A stretch of DNA of 64,000 bases from contig NZ_NGVS01000006.1 in the NCBI RefSeq assembly GCF_002777975.1, positions 62,001 through 126,000 of the forward strand, given 5' to 3'. The notes beneath the pieces are model-generated. The model was not told the origin of the DNA and ran no database searches. It saw nothing but the letters and a program-made list of their open reading frames with translations. Positions 29,021-37,091 of the stretch are shown piece by piece. The stretch comes from Shewanella carassii (lineage in GTDB: Bacteria; Pseudomonadota; Gammaproteobacteria; Enterobacterales; Shewanellaceae). Both the position numbers and the translations under genes were made by a program. Every line of letters begins with the position of its first letter. Within the stretch, counting starts at the first letter, position 1.

Positions 29021-29045
29021 ATACCCGAGTAAATAAGTAGGATTT
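29021..29045. promoter_or_regulatory. IscR type-1 box (distal)
   Basis: Twenty of 25 positions agree with the type-1 IscR consensus (ATASYYGACT, RWWWY, AGTCRRSTAT). It abuts the second box directly, as in the E. coli iscR promoter, which also has more than one site. Confidence 0.7.
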
Positions 29046-29070
29046 ATACTTGACTGAATTGCTCGGGTAT
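29046..29070. promoter_or_regulatory. IscR type-1 box (proximal), with -35 element
   Basis: Twenty-three of 25 positions agree with the type-1 consensus for [2Fe-2S]-IscR. A possible -35 hexamer TTGACT (29050-29055) lies inside the box, so bound IscR would block RNA polymerase. It ends 43 bp before the iscR start codon and indicates autorepression of the isc operon. Confidence 0.85.
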
Positions 29071-29113
29071 GTTGAAATTCCCACATACCTGTTTGGGAGC
29101 CGTGGTCGCTTTT

Positions 29114-29575
29114 ATGAAACTAACATCCAAGGGTCGCTACGCAGTGACAGCCATGCTCGACGTGGCCATACATTCGGCGCAGGGGCCGGTACCGCTGGCA
29201 GATATTTCCGAGCGCCAGGGGATTTCCCTTTCCTACCTAGAACAACTCTTTGCCAAACTGAGAAAGCAGGGCCTCGTCGCGAGTGTGCGCGGTCCAGGTG
29301 GTGGCTATCGCCTCGGACTGGAAGCCAGTGATATCTCGGTGGGCATGGTGGTACATGCGGTGGATGAATCCGTCGATGCCACTCGTTGCCAGGGACATGG
29401 AAACTGTCAGAGCGGTACCCGTTGTCTGACGCATTCGCTCTGGGGTGACCTGAGCAAACAGATTTCTGATTTTTTAAACGGTATCAGTCTTGCTGCACTC
29501 ATGCAGAAACGGGATGTACAGTTCATCTCGGTAAAGCAAGACCAGATGCAGCAGGAGCAGAGAGTCAGTGCGTGA
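29114..29575 (+). CDS. iscR: Fe-S cluster-sensing transcription regulator IscR
   Basis: A 153-residue Rrf2-family repressor. The winged helix ([18 protein letters not shown] ... [18 protein letters not shown]) and the wing [10 protein letters not shown] are typical. The cluster ligands appear in [16 protein letters not shown], with cysteine spacing as in E. coli (Cys92, 98, 104). ATG 29114 gives the standard N-terminus; a frame from 29069 would add 15 unrelated residues. The Shine-Dalgarno sequence is poor (GGGAG, 14 bp upstream). Confidence 0.96.
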   Translation: MKLTSKGRYAVTAMLDVAIHSAQGPVPLADISERQGISLSYLEQLFAKLRKQGLVASVRGPGGGYRLGLEASDISVGMVVHAVDESVDATRCQGHGNCQSGTRCLTHSLWGDLSKQISDFLNGISLAALMQKRDVQFISVKQDQMQQEQRVSA

Positions 29576-29656
29576 GCTGATCCTCTGGTGGATATAAAAA
29601 CGAATAATGTACGTTGTATGTAGCCTCGGCCGAGACTGCGAAGTACGGAGTGTGTA

Positions 29657-30871
29657 ATGAAGCTTCCTATCTATTTGGATTATGCCGCAACAACGCCTGT
29701 AGACCCCCGGGTTGCAGACAAAATGGTACAGTACATGACAATGGACGGTGTATTCGGTAACCCCGCATCCCGTTCACACCGCTACGGCTGGCAGGCCGAA
29801 GAAGCGGTGGATATCGCCCGTAACCAAGTCGCGGAACTGATCAATGCCGATCCCCGTGAAATTGTGTTTACCTCAGGCGCCACCGAGTCCGACAACCTGG
29901 CTATTAAAGGTGTTGCCCACTTCTACCAGAAGAAGGGCAAGCACATCATCACCAGCAAGACTGAGCACAAGGCCGTACTGGATACCTGCCGTCAGCTGGA
30001 GCGTGAAGGTTTCGAGGTCACTTACCTGGAGCCTTCGGCCAACGGTATTATCCCCATGGAACGCCTGGAAGCGGCTATGCGCGACGACACCATTCTTGTC
30101 AGCATTATGCATGTCAACAACGAGATAGGTGTGATCCACGATATCGATGCCATCGGCGAACTTTGCCGCAGCAAAGGCATCATCTTCCACGTGGATGCTG
30201 CCCAGAGTGCCGGTAAACTGCCTATCGATATTCAAAAGACCAAGGTCGACCTCATGTCTATCTCGGGTCACAAGATGTATGGCCCCAAAGGCATTGGTGC
30301 CCTGTATGTACGCCGTAAGCCTCGTATTCGTCTGGAAGCCCAGATGCATGGCGGTGGTCATGAGCGTGGTATGCGCAGCGGCACCCTGGCGACACACCAA
30401 ATTGTGGGTATGGGTGAAGCGGCAGCCATTGCCAAAGCCGATATGGAAAAAGATAACGAGCGTATTCGCTATCTACGCGACAAGCTGTGGAACGGTATCA
30501 AAGATATCGAAGAAACCTATCTCAATGGCGATATGGAGCAGCGTGCCTGCGGCAGCTTGAACGTCAGCTTTAACTATGTAGAAGGCGAGTCGCTGATGAT
30601 GGCGCTCAAGGACTTGGCCGTATCTTCCGGCTCGGCCTGTACTTCTGCCAGTCTTGAGCCCAGCTATGTGCTGCGTGCCTTGGGACTGAATGACGAGATG
30701 GCGCACAGCTCAATCCGTTTCTCCATCGGTCGTTTCACTTCCGAGGAAGAGATCGACTACGCAATCGAAACCATTAAAAACTCTATTGGCAAACTGAGAG
30801 AAATGTCACCACTTTGGGAAATGTTCAAAGATGGTGTGGACCTCAACCAGGTGCAGTGGGCACACCACTGA
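29657..30871 (+). CDS. iscS: Cysteine desulfurase IscS
   Basis: A PLP enzyme that converts cysteine to alanine and delivers sulfur as persulfide to IscU, ThiI and TusA. The 404-residue sequence has the PLP lysine in [14 protein letters not shown] and the mobile-loop cysteine in [21 protein letters not shown]. Length matches E. coli IscS (404). Second gene of the isc operon. Confidence 0.98.
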   Translation: MKLPIYLDYAATTPVDPRVADKMVQYMTMDGVFGNPASRSHRYGWQAEEAVDIARNQVAELINADPREIVFTSGATESDNLAIKGVAHFYQKKGKHIITSKTEHKAVLDTCRQLEREGFEVTYLEPSANGIIPMERLEAAMRDDTILVSIMHVNNEIGVIHDIDAIGELCRSKGIIFHVDAAQSAGKLPIDIQKTKVDLMSISGHKMYGPKGIGALYVRRKPRIRLEAQMHGGGHERGMRSGTLATHQIVGMGEAAAIAKADMEKDNERIRYLRDKLWNGIKDIEETYLNGDMEQRACGSLNVSFNYVEGESLMMALKDLAVSSGSACTSASLEPSYVLRALGLNDEMAHSSIRFSIGRFTSEEEIDYAIETIKNSIGKLREMSPLWEMFKDGVDLNQVQWAHH

Positions 30872-30903
30872 TCCCCGCGGATAGATGAATTTGGAGCAGT
30901 ATC

Positions 30904-31287
30904 ATGGCTTACAGTGAAAAAGTGATAGATCATTACGAGAACCCGCGTAACGTAGGTTCTTTCGACAAGAACGACCCATCCGTAGTAACCGGTATGGTGG
31001 GGGCGCCCGCCTGTGGTGACGTGATGAAACTGCAACTCAAGATTGACGAGCAGGGCATCATTGAAGACGCTCGCTTTAAGACTTACGGCTGTGGCAGCGC
31101 TATCGCCTCTAGCTCTTTGGTGACCGAATGGGTTAAAGGCAAGTCCATCGAGGAAGCGGCCGCCATCAAGAACACGGATATTGCAGAAGAGCTGGCTTTG
31201 CCACCTGTGAAGATCCACTGTTCGATTCTGGCCGAAGACGCCATCAAGGCGGCTCTGGAAGAGTACAAGTCCAAGCAAGCTAAATAA
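30904..31287 (+). CDS. iscU: Fe-S cluster scaffold IscU
   Basis: The 127-residue scaffold has the three assembly cysteines in [22 protein letters not shown] and [13 protein letters not shown], plus the LPPVK motif ([10 protein letters not shown]) recognised by HscA. It assembles [2Fe-2S] clusters from IscS sulfur and iron. Confidence 0.98.
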   Translation: MAYSEKVIDHYENPRNVGSFDKNDPSVVTGMVGAPACGDVMKLQLKIDEQGIIEDARFKTYGCGSAIASSSLVTEWVKGKSIEEAAAIKNTDIAEELALPPVKIHCSILAEDAIKAALEEYKSKQAK

Positions 31288-31301
31288 CGCCAGGAGTTAA
31301 G

Positions 31302-31625
31302 ATGGCTATTACTATGACGCCTGCAGCTGCCGAGCGTGTTCGTGCTTTCCTGAGCAACAGAGGAAAGGGCATAGGTTTGCGTTTGGGGCTCAAGACTTCA
31401 GGCTGTAGCGGGATGGCTTACGTTCTGGAATTTGTCGACGAACTCAATGAAGATGATGAGGTTTACACCATTGATGGTGTCAACATCATCATAGATGCCA
31501 AGAGCTTCATCTATCTTCAGGGGATCGAGCTGGACTTTGTCAAGGAAGGACTCAACGAAGGCTTTAAATTCAATAACCCTAATGCCAAAGGTGAGTGTGG
31601 TTGCGGTGAGAGCTTCACGGTTTAA
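31302..31625 (+). CDS. iscA: A-type Fe-S carrier IscA
   Basis: A 107-residue A-type carrier with the conserved cysteines in [13 protein letters not shown] and ECGCGESF. It receives clusters or iron for transfer to apoproteins. It lies 14 bp after iscU. Confidence 0.97.
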   Translation: MAITMTPAAAERVRAFLSNRGKGIGLRLGLKTSGCSGMAYVLEFVDELNEDDEVYTIDGVNIIIDAKSFIYLQGIELDFVKEGLNEGFKFNNPNAKGECGCGESFTV

Positions 31626-31649
31626 GTTTCACCGCCGCCTTGAGAGTAT

Positions 31650-32174
31650 ATGAATTATTTCGAGCTGTTTGATTTAACTCCCTCCTTTGATGTGGACACC
31701 GCCGAGCTTGCCAGTCGCTATCGCGATCTGCAGCGGGCGGTGCATCCCGACAAGTTTGCCAACGCCAGTGAACAGCAAAAGCTGTTGGCCATTTCCCGCA
31801 CTGCTCAGATCAACGACGCCTTTCAGACCCTGAAAGATCCTATCCGTCGAGCCGAACATATGTTGGCGCTCAAAGGTGTGGATATCAGTCACGAGACCAC
31901 TACGGTCAAAGACACCGCCTTTTTGATGCAGCAGATGGAATGGCGTGAAGCGCTGGAGGAGATAGGCCAGAGTGGCGATGCCCAGAGTGATATCGATGAA
32001 CTCGATGTTTCATTCGTGGCTTATCGTAAGCAGGTGACAGAGTTGCTGCGCAACCAACTTCACAGTTCCACAGAGGCCGATGTAATTGCCGCGGCAGATC
32101 AAGTCCGTAAGTTGAAGTTTATGGCAAAATTGCAGGATGAACTGCAGCGGGCCCAGGATGCGCTGTTCGACTAA
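31650..32174 (+). CDS. hscB: Fe-S co-chaperone HscB
   Basis: A 174-residue J-domain co-chaperone. The N-terminal J-domain (residues 1-75) carries the HPD motif in [13 protein letters not shown]. The C-terminal helical bundle binds IscU. It stimulates the ATPase of HscA, the next gene. Confidence 0.97.
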   Translation: MNYFELFDLTPSFDVDTAELASRYRDLQRAVHPDKFANASEQQKLLAISRTAQINDAFQTLKDPIRRAEHMLALKGVDISHETTTVKDTAFLMQQMEWREALEEIGQSGDAQSDIDELDVSFVAYRKQVTELLRNQLHSSTEADVIAAADQVRKLKFMAKLQDELQRAQDALFD

Positions 32175-32257
32175 ATCCGTTTTCGGCCTTCAAGCATATT
32201 CCTACGGTTGGCTCAATTTCTGATTGGGCCAACTTTTTAAACACAAGATGGAAGACT

Positions 32258-34120
32258 ATGGCACTTTTGCAGATTGCTGAACCCGGCCAAATGGCCGCTC
32301 CTCATCAACACAGATTAGCCGCCGGGATAGACTTGGGTACCACCAACTCCCTGGTTGCAGCGGTTCGCAGCGGCGAGACCAGCACACTGGCCGACGAGCA
32401 AGGTCGGCATTCATTGCCATCTGTGGTGCACTATGGCGAGCAGGGCGTCCGAGTAGGTCACGATGCCCTGGCCGATTCGGCCAAGGATCCTGAAAACACC
32501 ATAGTGTCGGTGAAGCGTTTCATGGGCCGCTCTTTAGCCGATGTACAAAGCGGCGAGCAAGCTTTTCCCTATCAGTTTGAGGCCAGTGAAAACGGCCTGC
32601 CATTGTTTGTGACCCGCGCCGGTAAAATAAATCCGGTTCAGGTGTCTGCCGAGGTTTTGCGCCCCTTGATTGCCCGCGCCGAGTCCACTCTGGGTGGACC
32701 ATTGGAAGGCGTGGTTATCACAGTGCCAGCTTATTTTGATGATGCCCAGCGTCAGGGAACCAAAGATGCGGCAGCCTTACTTGGTATCAAGGTCTTACGC
32801 CTGCTCAATGAGCCGACGGCGGCCGCCATCGCCTATGGCCTGGACTCGGGTCAGGAAGGCGTTATTGCCGTCTATGATTTGGGTGGCGGCACCTTTGATA
32901 TTTCTATTTTGCGTCTCAACCGCGGCGTATTTGAAGTCTTGGCGACCGGCGGCGACTCGCGCCTGGGTGGTGATGACTTTGATGAACTGCTGCAAGGCTT
33001 ACTGCGTGAACGCATGGCGCTGGAGTCGCTTTCCAGCCAGGAAGCGCGGCAGTTGCTGATGGAAGCCCGGCGGGTAAAAGAGGCGTTGACCGATAGCGAC
33101 AGCACTATTGCTAAGCTGACACTGCAAGACGGCAGTGAGCGTGAAGCCGAGGTGAGTCGCAGTGAGTTTGACCAGTTGATCAACACACTGGTGAAGAAAA
33201 CCATTCAAGGTTGCCGCAAGGCTTTGCGTGACGCCGGAGTGGATGCCGGCGAGGTACTGGAAACCGTGATGGTTGGAGGCTCCACCCGGGTGCCTCTGGT
33301 GCGGGAAATGGTTGGTGATTTCTTTGGTAAGACGCCGCTGACATCGATTGACCCGGATCGCGTGGTCGCCATAGGTGCTGCGGTACAGGCCGATATCCTG
33401 GTGGGTAACAAGCCTGACTCGGATCTCTTGCTGCTGGATGTGATCCCGCTGTCGCTCGGCATTGAAACCATGGGCGGTTTGGTGGAGAAGGTGATCCCGC
33501 GCAATACCACCATTCCGGTGGCCAGAGCCCAGGAATTCACCACCTTCAAAGACGGTCAGAGCGCCATGGCGTTTCATGTGGTGCAAGGTGAACGCGAGCT
33601 GGTGGCCGATTGCCGCTCTCTGGCGCGCTTTACCCTCAAGGGCATTCCACCATTGGCCGCCGGCGCTGCGCATATTCGGGTGACCTTCCAGGTCGATGCC
33701 GATGGCTTGCTCAGTGTCACTGCTATGGAGAAGTCTACTGGGGTGCAATCCAGCATCCAGGTTAAACCTTCCTTCGGCCTGAGTGATACTGAAATTGCTG
33801 GAATGCTTAAAGACTCGATGCAGAATGCCAAAGAGGATATTGAGCTGAGAATGCTCACCGAGCAACGAGTGGAAGCGGCCAGAGTACTGGAATCGCTGCA
33901 CTCGGCGCTGGCGAAAGATGGCGAACTGCTCAGCCAGGAGGAACGCGCTCTGGTTGACCGCGCCATGGCTGACTTGAATGAAACTGCTGCCAATGGTGAT
34001 GTTGATGCCATCAAGGCGGCGATAGAAGCGGTGGATGCGCAGACCCAGGAGTTTGCCGCCAGACGCATGGACAATTCGATTCGGGCCGCACTGAAGGGTC
34101 AGTCGGTCGATAACATATAG
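32258..34120 (+). CDS. hscA: Fe-S chaperone HscA (Hsp70 family)
   Basis: A 620-residue DnaK-like chaperone for release of clusters from IscU. ATPase motifs are [28 protein letters not shown] and [12 protein letters not shown]; the substrate-binding domain follows from about residue 400 ([20 protein letters not shown]). Length matches E. coli HscA (616). The gap to hscB is 83 bp. Confidence 0.97.
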   Translation: MALLQIAEPGQMAAPHQHRLAAGIDLGTTNSLVAAVRSGETSTLADEQGRHSLPSVVHYGEQGVRVGHDALADSAKDPENTIVSVKRFMGRSLADVQSGEQAFPYQFEASENGLPLFVTRAGKINPVQVSAEVLRPLIARAESTLGGPLEGVVITVPAYFDDAQRQGTKDAAALLGIKVLRLLNEPTAAAIAYGLDSGQEGVIAVYDLGGGTFDISILRLNRGVFEVLATGGDSRLGGDDFDELLQGLLRERMALESLSSQEARQLLMEARRVKEALTDSDSTIAKLTLQDGSEREAEVSRSEFDQLINTLVKKTIQGCRKALRDAGVDAGEVLETVMVGGSTRVPLVREMVGDFFGKTPLTSIDPDRVVAIGAAVQADILVGNKPDSDLLLLDVIPLSLGIETMGGLVEKVIPRNTTIPVARAQEFTTFKDGQSAMAFHVVQGERELVADCRSLARFTLKGIPPLAAGAAHIRVTFQVDADGLLSVTAMEKSTGVQSSIQVKPSFGLSDTEIAGMLKDSMQNAKEDIELRMLTEQRVEAARVLESLHSALAKDGELLSQEERALVDRAMADLNETAANGDVDAIKAAIEAVDAQTQEFAARRMDNSIRAALKGQSVDNI

Positions 34121-34128
34121 GTGAGACT

Positions 34129-34464
34129 ATGCCACAGATAGTATTTTTGCCCCATGAAGAACTGTGTCCAGAAGGCGCCGTGGTGGAGGCAGAGGTGGGT
34201 GAATCCATTTTGGATGTCGCGCTGAAAAACGGCATCAACATAGAGCATGCCTGCGAGAAATCCTGTGCCTGTACCACCTGCCATGTGATAGTGCGTGAAG
34301 GTTTCGATGATCTCGAGCCCAGCGATGATCTGGAAGACGACATGCTGGACAAGGCCTGGGGCCTGGAACCAGAAAGCCGTCTGTCTTGTCAGGCCAAGGT
34401 GGTTGAAACCGATATGGTGGTGGAAATCCCTAAATACACGGTCAACATGGTCAGTGAAGGCTAG
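34129..34464 (+). CDS. fdx: Isc-type [2Fe-2S] ferredoxin
   Basis: The 111-residue adrenodoxin-like ferredoxin has the cluster cysteines in CEKSCACTTCHVIV and the fourth in RLSCQAKV. It donates electrons to IscS/IscU during cluster assembly. It begins 8 bp after hscA, and a terminator follows downstream. Confidence 0.97.
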   Translation: MPQIVFLPHEELCPEGAVVEAEVGESILDVALKNGINIEHACEKSCACTTCHVIVREGFDDLEPSDDLEDDMLDKAWGLEPESRLSCQAKVVETDMVVEIPKYTVNMVSEG

Positions 34465-34564
34465 AGAAGGTTAGAACAAGTCCTTGTGGCCTTCTCTTTT
34501 GTAGAGAGTAGCTGGCACAGCAATGGGCGTTCAAGGCACCTTCCCTAAGTGCTGACATCTTTTG

Positions 34565-34591
34565 AAAACCGGTCCCAAGAGGCCGGTTTTT
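34565..34591 (+). terminator. Rho-independent terminator of the isc operon
   Basis: AAAACCGGTC and GGCCGGTTTT pair around CCAAGA, followed by T residues, 100 bp after fdx. It separates the isc genes from rimK and iscX. Confidence 0.85.
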
Positions 34592-34681
34592 TTATTGCTA
34601 TGCTTGGCATGCAGAGATTGATTTCCAACACGGCAGGCGTATGATGCGCTGTCTTTTTCACTCTTCGGGATACTGACCGGA

Positions 34682-35581
34682 ATGCAGATTGCAATTTTGT
34701 CACAGAACAAAACCTTATATTCCACACGCCGCTTGGTGGAGGCCGCCCAAGAACGGGGTTATCAGGTGCAGGTGATCAATCCGCTGGAATGTTACATGAA
34801 TATCAGCATGCAGCAGTCCAGTATCCATATAGGGGGCGTTGAATTGCCGCCCTTCGATGCGGTGATCCCGAGGATAGGCGCTGGCATTACCTTCTACGGC
34901 ACGGCTGTAGTGCGTCAGTTCGAAATGATGTCGACCTATACACTCAATAGCTCCATGGGGATCTCTCGCTCGAGGGATAAGCTGCGTTCCATGCAGTTAC
35001 TGTCCCGCAAAGGCATAGGACTGCCAGTGACAGGTTTTGCCAATAAGCCCAGCGATATTCCGGATCTTATCGATATGGTCGGTGGCGCTCCCTTAGTGAT
35101 TAAACTCTTGGAAGGTACTCAAGGTATAGGTGTGGTACTGGCCGAAACCCGTAAGGCGGCCGAGAGCGTGATTGAGGCCTTTATGGGCCTCAAAGCCAAC
35201 ATCATGGTGCAGGAATATATCAAAGAGGCTCAAGGAGCCGATATCCGCTGTTTTGTGCTTGGTGACAAGGTGATTGCTGCCATGAAACGCCAGGCTCTGC
35301 CGGGAGAATTTCGCTCCAACCTGCACAGGGGCGGCACGGCAACCCTGGTAAAGTTGTCTCCGGAGGAGCGTTCAATCGCGGTGCGCGCCGCCAAAACCAT
35401 GGGGTTGAATGTTGCCGGTGTGGATATTTTACGCTCCAACCACGGCCCCGTGGTGATGGAGGTCAATTCATCCCCTGGACTCGAAGGGATTGAAGCCGCT
35501 ACCGGCAAAGATGTTGCCGGTGCCATCATAGAGTTTATTGCCAAGCAGAGGCACAAGGGAAAGGCGCCCAGTGAAGCCTGA
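34682..35581 (+). CDS. rimK: Ribosomal protein S6 glutamate ligase RimK
   Basis: A 299-residue ATP-grasp ligase that adds glutamate residues to the C-terminus of ribosomal protein S6. The RimK signatures [29 protein letters not shown] and the ATP-grasp end [19 protein letters not shown] are present; length is close to E. coli RimK (300). It lies between fdx and iscX, which in most gammaproteobacteria are adjacent. Confidence 0.95.
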   Translation: MQIAILSQNKTLYSTRRLVEAAQERGYQVQVINPLECYMNISMQQSSIHIGGVELPPFDAVIPRIGAGITFYGTAVVRQFEMMSTYTLNSSMGISRSRDKLRSMQLLSRKGIGLPVTGFANKPSDIPDLIDMVGGAPLVIKLLEGTQGIGVVLAETRKAAESVIEAFMGLKANIMVQEYIKEAQGADIRCFVLGDKVIAAMKRQALPGEFRSNLHRGGTATLVKLSPEERSIAVRAAKTMGLNVAGVDILRSNHGPVVMEVNSSPGLEGIEAATGKDVAGAIIEFIAKQRHKGKAPSEA

Positions 35582-35673
35582 TTTTGCCAATAGAAAAGTG
35601 TTAATCAATGCTATAAAGCCTTCTTCTGCAGCGCTATACTCAAAGTCAATTCTTATCTGATGCAGGAGTAACC

Positions 35674-35871
35674 ATGGGACTCAAGTGGATAGATTCATTG
35701 GACTTGGCTTTGGAGCTGCTGGAAGCACATCCTGATGTGGATCCACAGCAACTGCATTTTCCTGAGCTTTACGAGTGGATCTTGGCGTTGGAAGCCTTCG
35801 ATGATGATCCCAAACACTGCAGCGAAAAAATCCTCGAAGCCGTGCAGCAATGTTGGATAGAGGAAAAGTAG
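35674..35871 (+). CDS. iscX: IscX (Fe-S assembly regulator)
   Basis: The 65-residue acidic protein matches IscX: MGLKWIDSLDLALELLEAHPDVDP, then LHFPELYEWILALEAFDDDP. It binds IscS and iron and modulates the rate of cluster assembly. GCAGGAG precedes the ATG. It is cut off from the isc operon by a terminator and rimK, and is probably transcribed with or after rimK. Confidence 0.96.
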   Translation: MGLKWIDSLDLALELLEAHPDVDPQQLHFPELYEWILALEAFDDDPKHCSEKILEAVQQCWIEEK

Positions 35872-35976
35872 CGCCCGCTGGCTGAAAGCTGATCTCGGTC
35901 AAATTATCACCATCAGGAGTCAACTATATTTATCCGGTTAATAAATTGTTGATCCCTGATTTTCTGGAGGTGAGTC

Positions 35977-36144
35977 ATGACACGTATTTTCGCCTGTAGT
36001 TTTGGATTATTTGCCCCGGCCGTGCTTGCGCATTCAGGACACGGTGGCATAGGTCTTTTCCATCATTTCCCGCCATTTATGCCTTTGTTGCTGTTATTTA
36101 TTTGTCTTGGCGCCGGCTATTTGTGGCTCAAGCATAGGCACTGA
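35977..36144 (+). CDS. Small His-rich membrane peptide, 55 residues
   Basis: This ATG follows a strong GGAGGTGAG ribosome binding site. The product has a short signal-like N-terminus (MTRIFACSFGLFAPAVLA), a His/Gly segment (HSGHGGIGLFHHF), a hydrophobic helix (about residues 33-50, PLLLLFICLGAGYLW) and a basic KHRH end. The His cluster next to the membrane suggests metal binding, but I recognise no family. It lies between iscX and ndk in the same direction. Confidence 0.65.
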   Translation: MTRIFACSFGLFAPAVLAHSGHGGIGLFHHFPPFMPLLLLFICLGAGYLWLKHRH

Positions 36145-36270
36145 ACCGAGAATCACTTGGCTTGTATCACAGCTTTTACTGACGGGCTTATGAGATAAGA
36201 TTAGGATTTGACGCGATTATTTCGTATAATCCGCGCGAATTTTTAAACTCGCTGATTAAGGAATCTAGTC

Positions 36271-36702
36271 ATGGCGATCGAACGTACTTTTTCTATCATT
36301 AAGCCTGATGCGGTAGCCAAGAACCACATCGGTGCTATCTACAACCGTTTTGAAACTGCCGGCCTGAAAATTGTTGCCGCCAAAATGGTTCACCTGACCA
36401 AAGAACAAGCCGAAGGTTTCTACGCTGAGCACAGCGAGCGTCCTTTCTTTGGTGCTCTGGTTTCTTTCATGACTTCTGGTCCTATCATGGTTCAAGTTCT
36501 GGAAGGTGAAAACGCCGTTCTGGCTAACCGCGAAATCATGGGTGCGACCAACCCAGCTGAAGCTGCCCGTGGTACTCTGCGCGCTGACTTCGCTGACAGC
36601 ATCGATGAGAACGCTGTTCACGGCTCTGATGCTCTGGCATCTGCCGAGCGCGAAATCGCTTACTTCTTTGCTGCCGATGAGCTGTGCCCTCGCACTCGCT
36701 AA
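36271..36702 (+). CDS. ndk: Nucleoside-diphosphate kinase
   Basis: Ndk transfers the gamma-phosphate among nucleotides through His117 in NAVHGSDA. The 143-residue sequence is colinear with E. coli Ndk (143), with [12 protein letters not shown] at the N-terminus. Codon choice is noticeably biased towards pyrimidine-ended optimal codons, fitting a highly expressed gene. Confidence 0.98.
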   Translation: MAIERTFSIIKPDAVAKNHIGAIYNRFETAGLKIVAAKMVHLTKEQAEGFYAEHSERPFFGALVSFMTSGPIMVQVLEGENAVLANREIMGATNPAEAARGTLRADFADSIDENAVHGSDALASAEREIAYFFAADELCPRTR

Positions 36703-36718
36703 TTAACAGTCAATAGAT

Positions 36719-36746
36719 AAAAAGGAGCCTTATGGCTCCTTTTTTG
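36719..36746 (+). terminator. Rho-independent terminator of ndk
   Basis: AAAAGGAGCC and GGCTCCTTTT pair around TTAT, with a T run. It lies 16 bp after the ndk stop. Confidence 0.92.
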
Positions 36747-37091
36747 TTTGGCTTTTGTGAGAAGTGAAATTTTATCCGGATCACATTTTCAGTTAAAACT
36801 GCCGCCTTGGTTATCGATTAAAAAAAAATGCATTGTAAACAATGCGTTATGATACATGGTGATACATGTTCTCTACTATCCGCATCTGTACGGTAAATAA
36901 ATTATTAGCGCAGGCTTGATAAGTGGATTGTGTTTTACAATTCAAACCGGTGGTTAACACTCTGTTATCATTTAAGTTATTGATAATGTTGCTGTTATTG
37001 GTATGTTTCTCGTTTGGGGGGCTGAGTATTACATAGAATAAGAACACGGTGTTCCCTCCCTGCCACCGTGCTTTGTAAAAGGAATGAGAAT
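36747..37091. other. AT-rich leader of the first TonB-dependent receptor
   Basis: No convincing gene in this stretch. It contains a perfect 7-bp inverted repeat (GCATTGT-AA-ACAATGC, 36830-36845), a tandem direct repeat (GATACATG at 36851 and 36861) and several T-rich runs. It presumably holds the promoter and operator of the receptor gene. An 83-residue frame on the opposite strand (36847-37098) has no recognisable features and is probably spurious. Confidence 0.6.
36830..36845. promoter_or_regulatory. Palindrome with TTGTTTAC core
   Basis: GCATTGTAAACAATGC is a perfect inverted repeat with a 2-bp centre. Its core TTGTTTAC (minus strand, 36842-36835) recurs twice upstream of the second receptor (40161 and 40193). 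It is a candidate operator for a dimeric regulator; the regulator is unknown. Confidence 0.4.
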
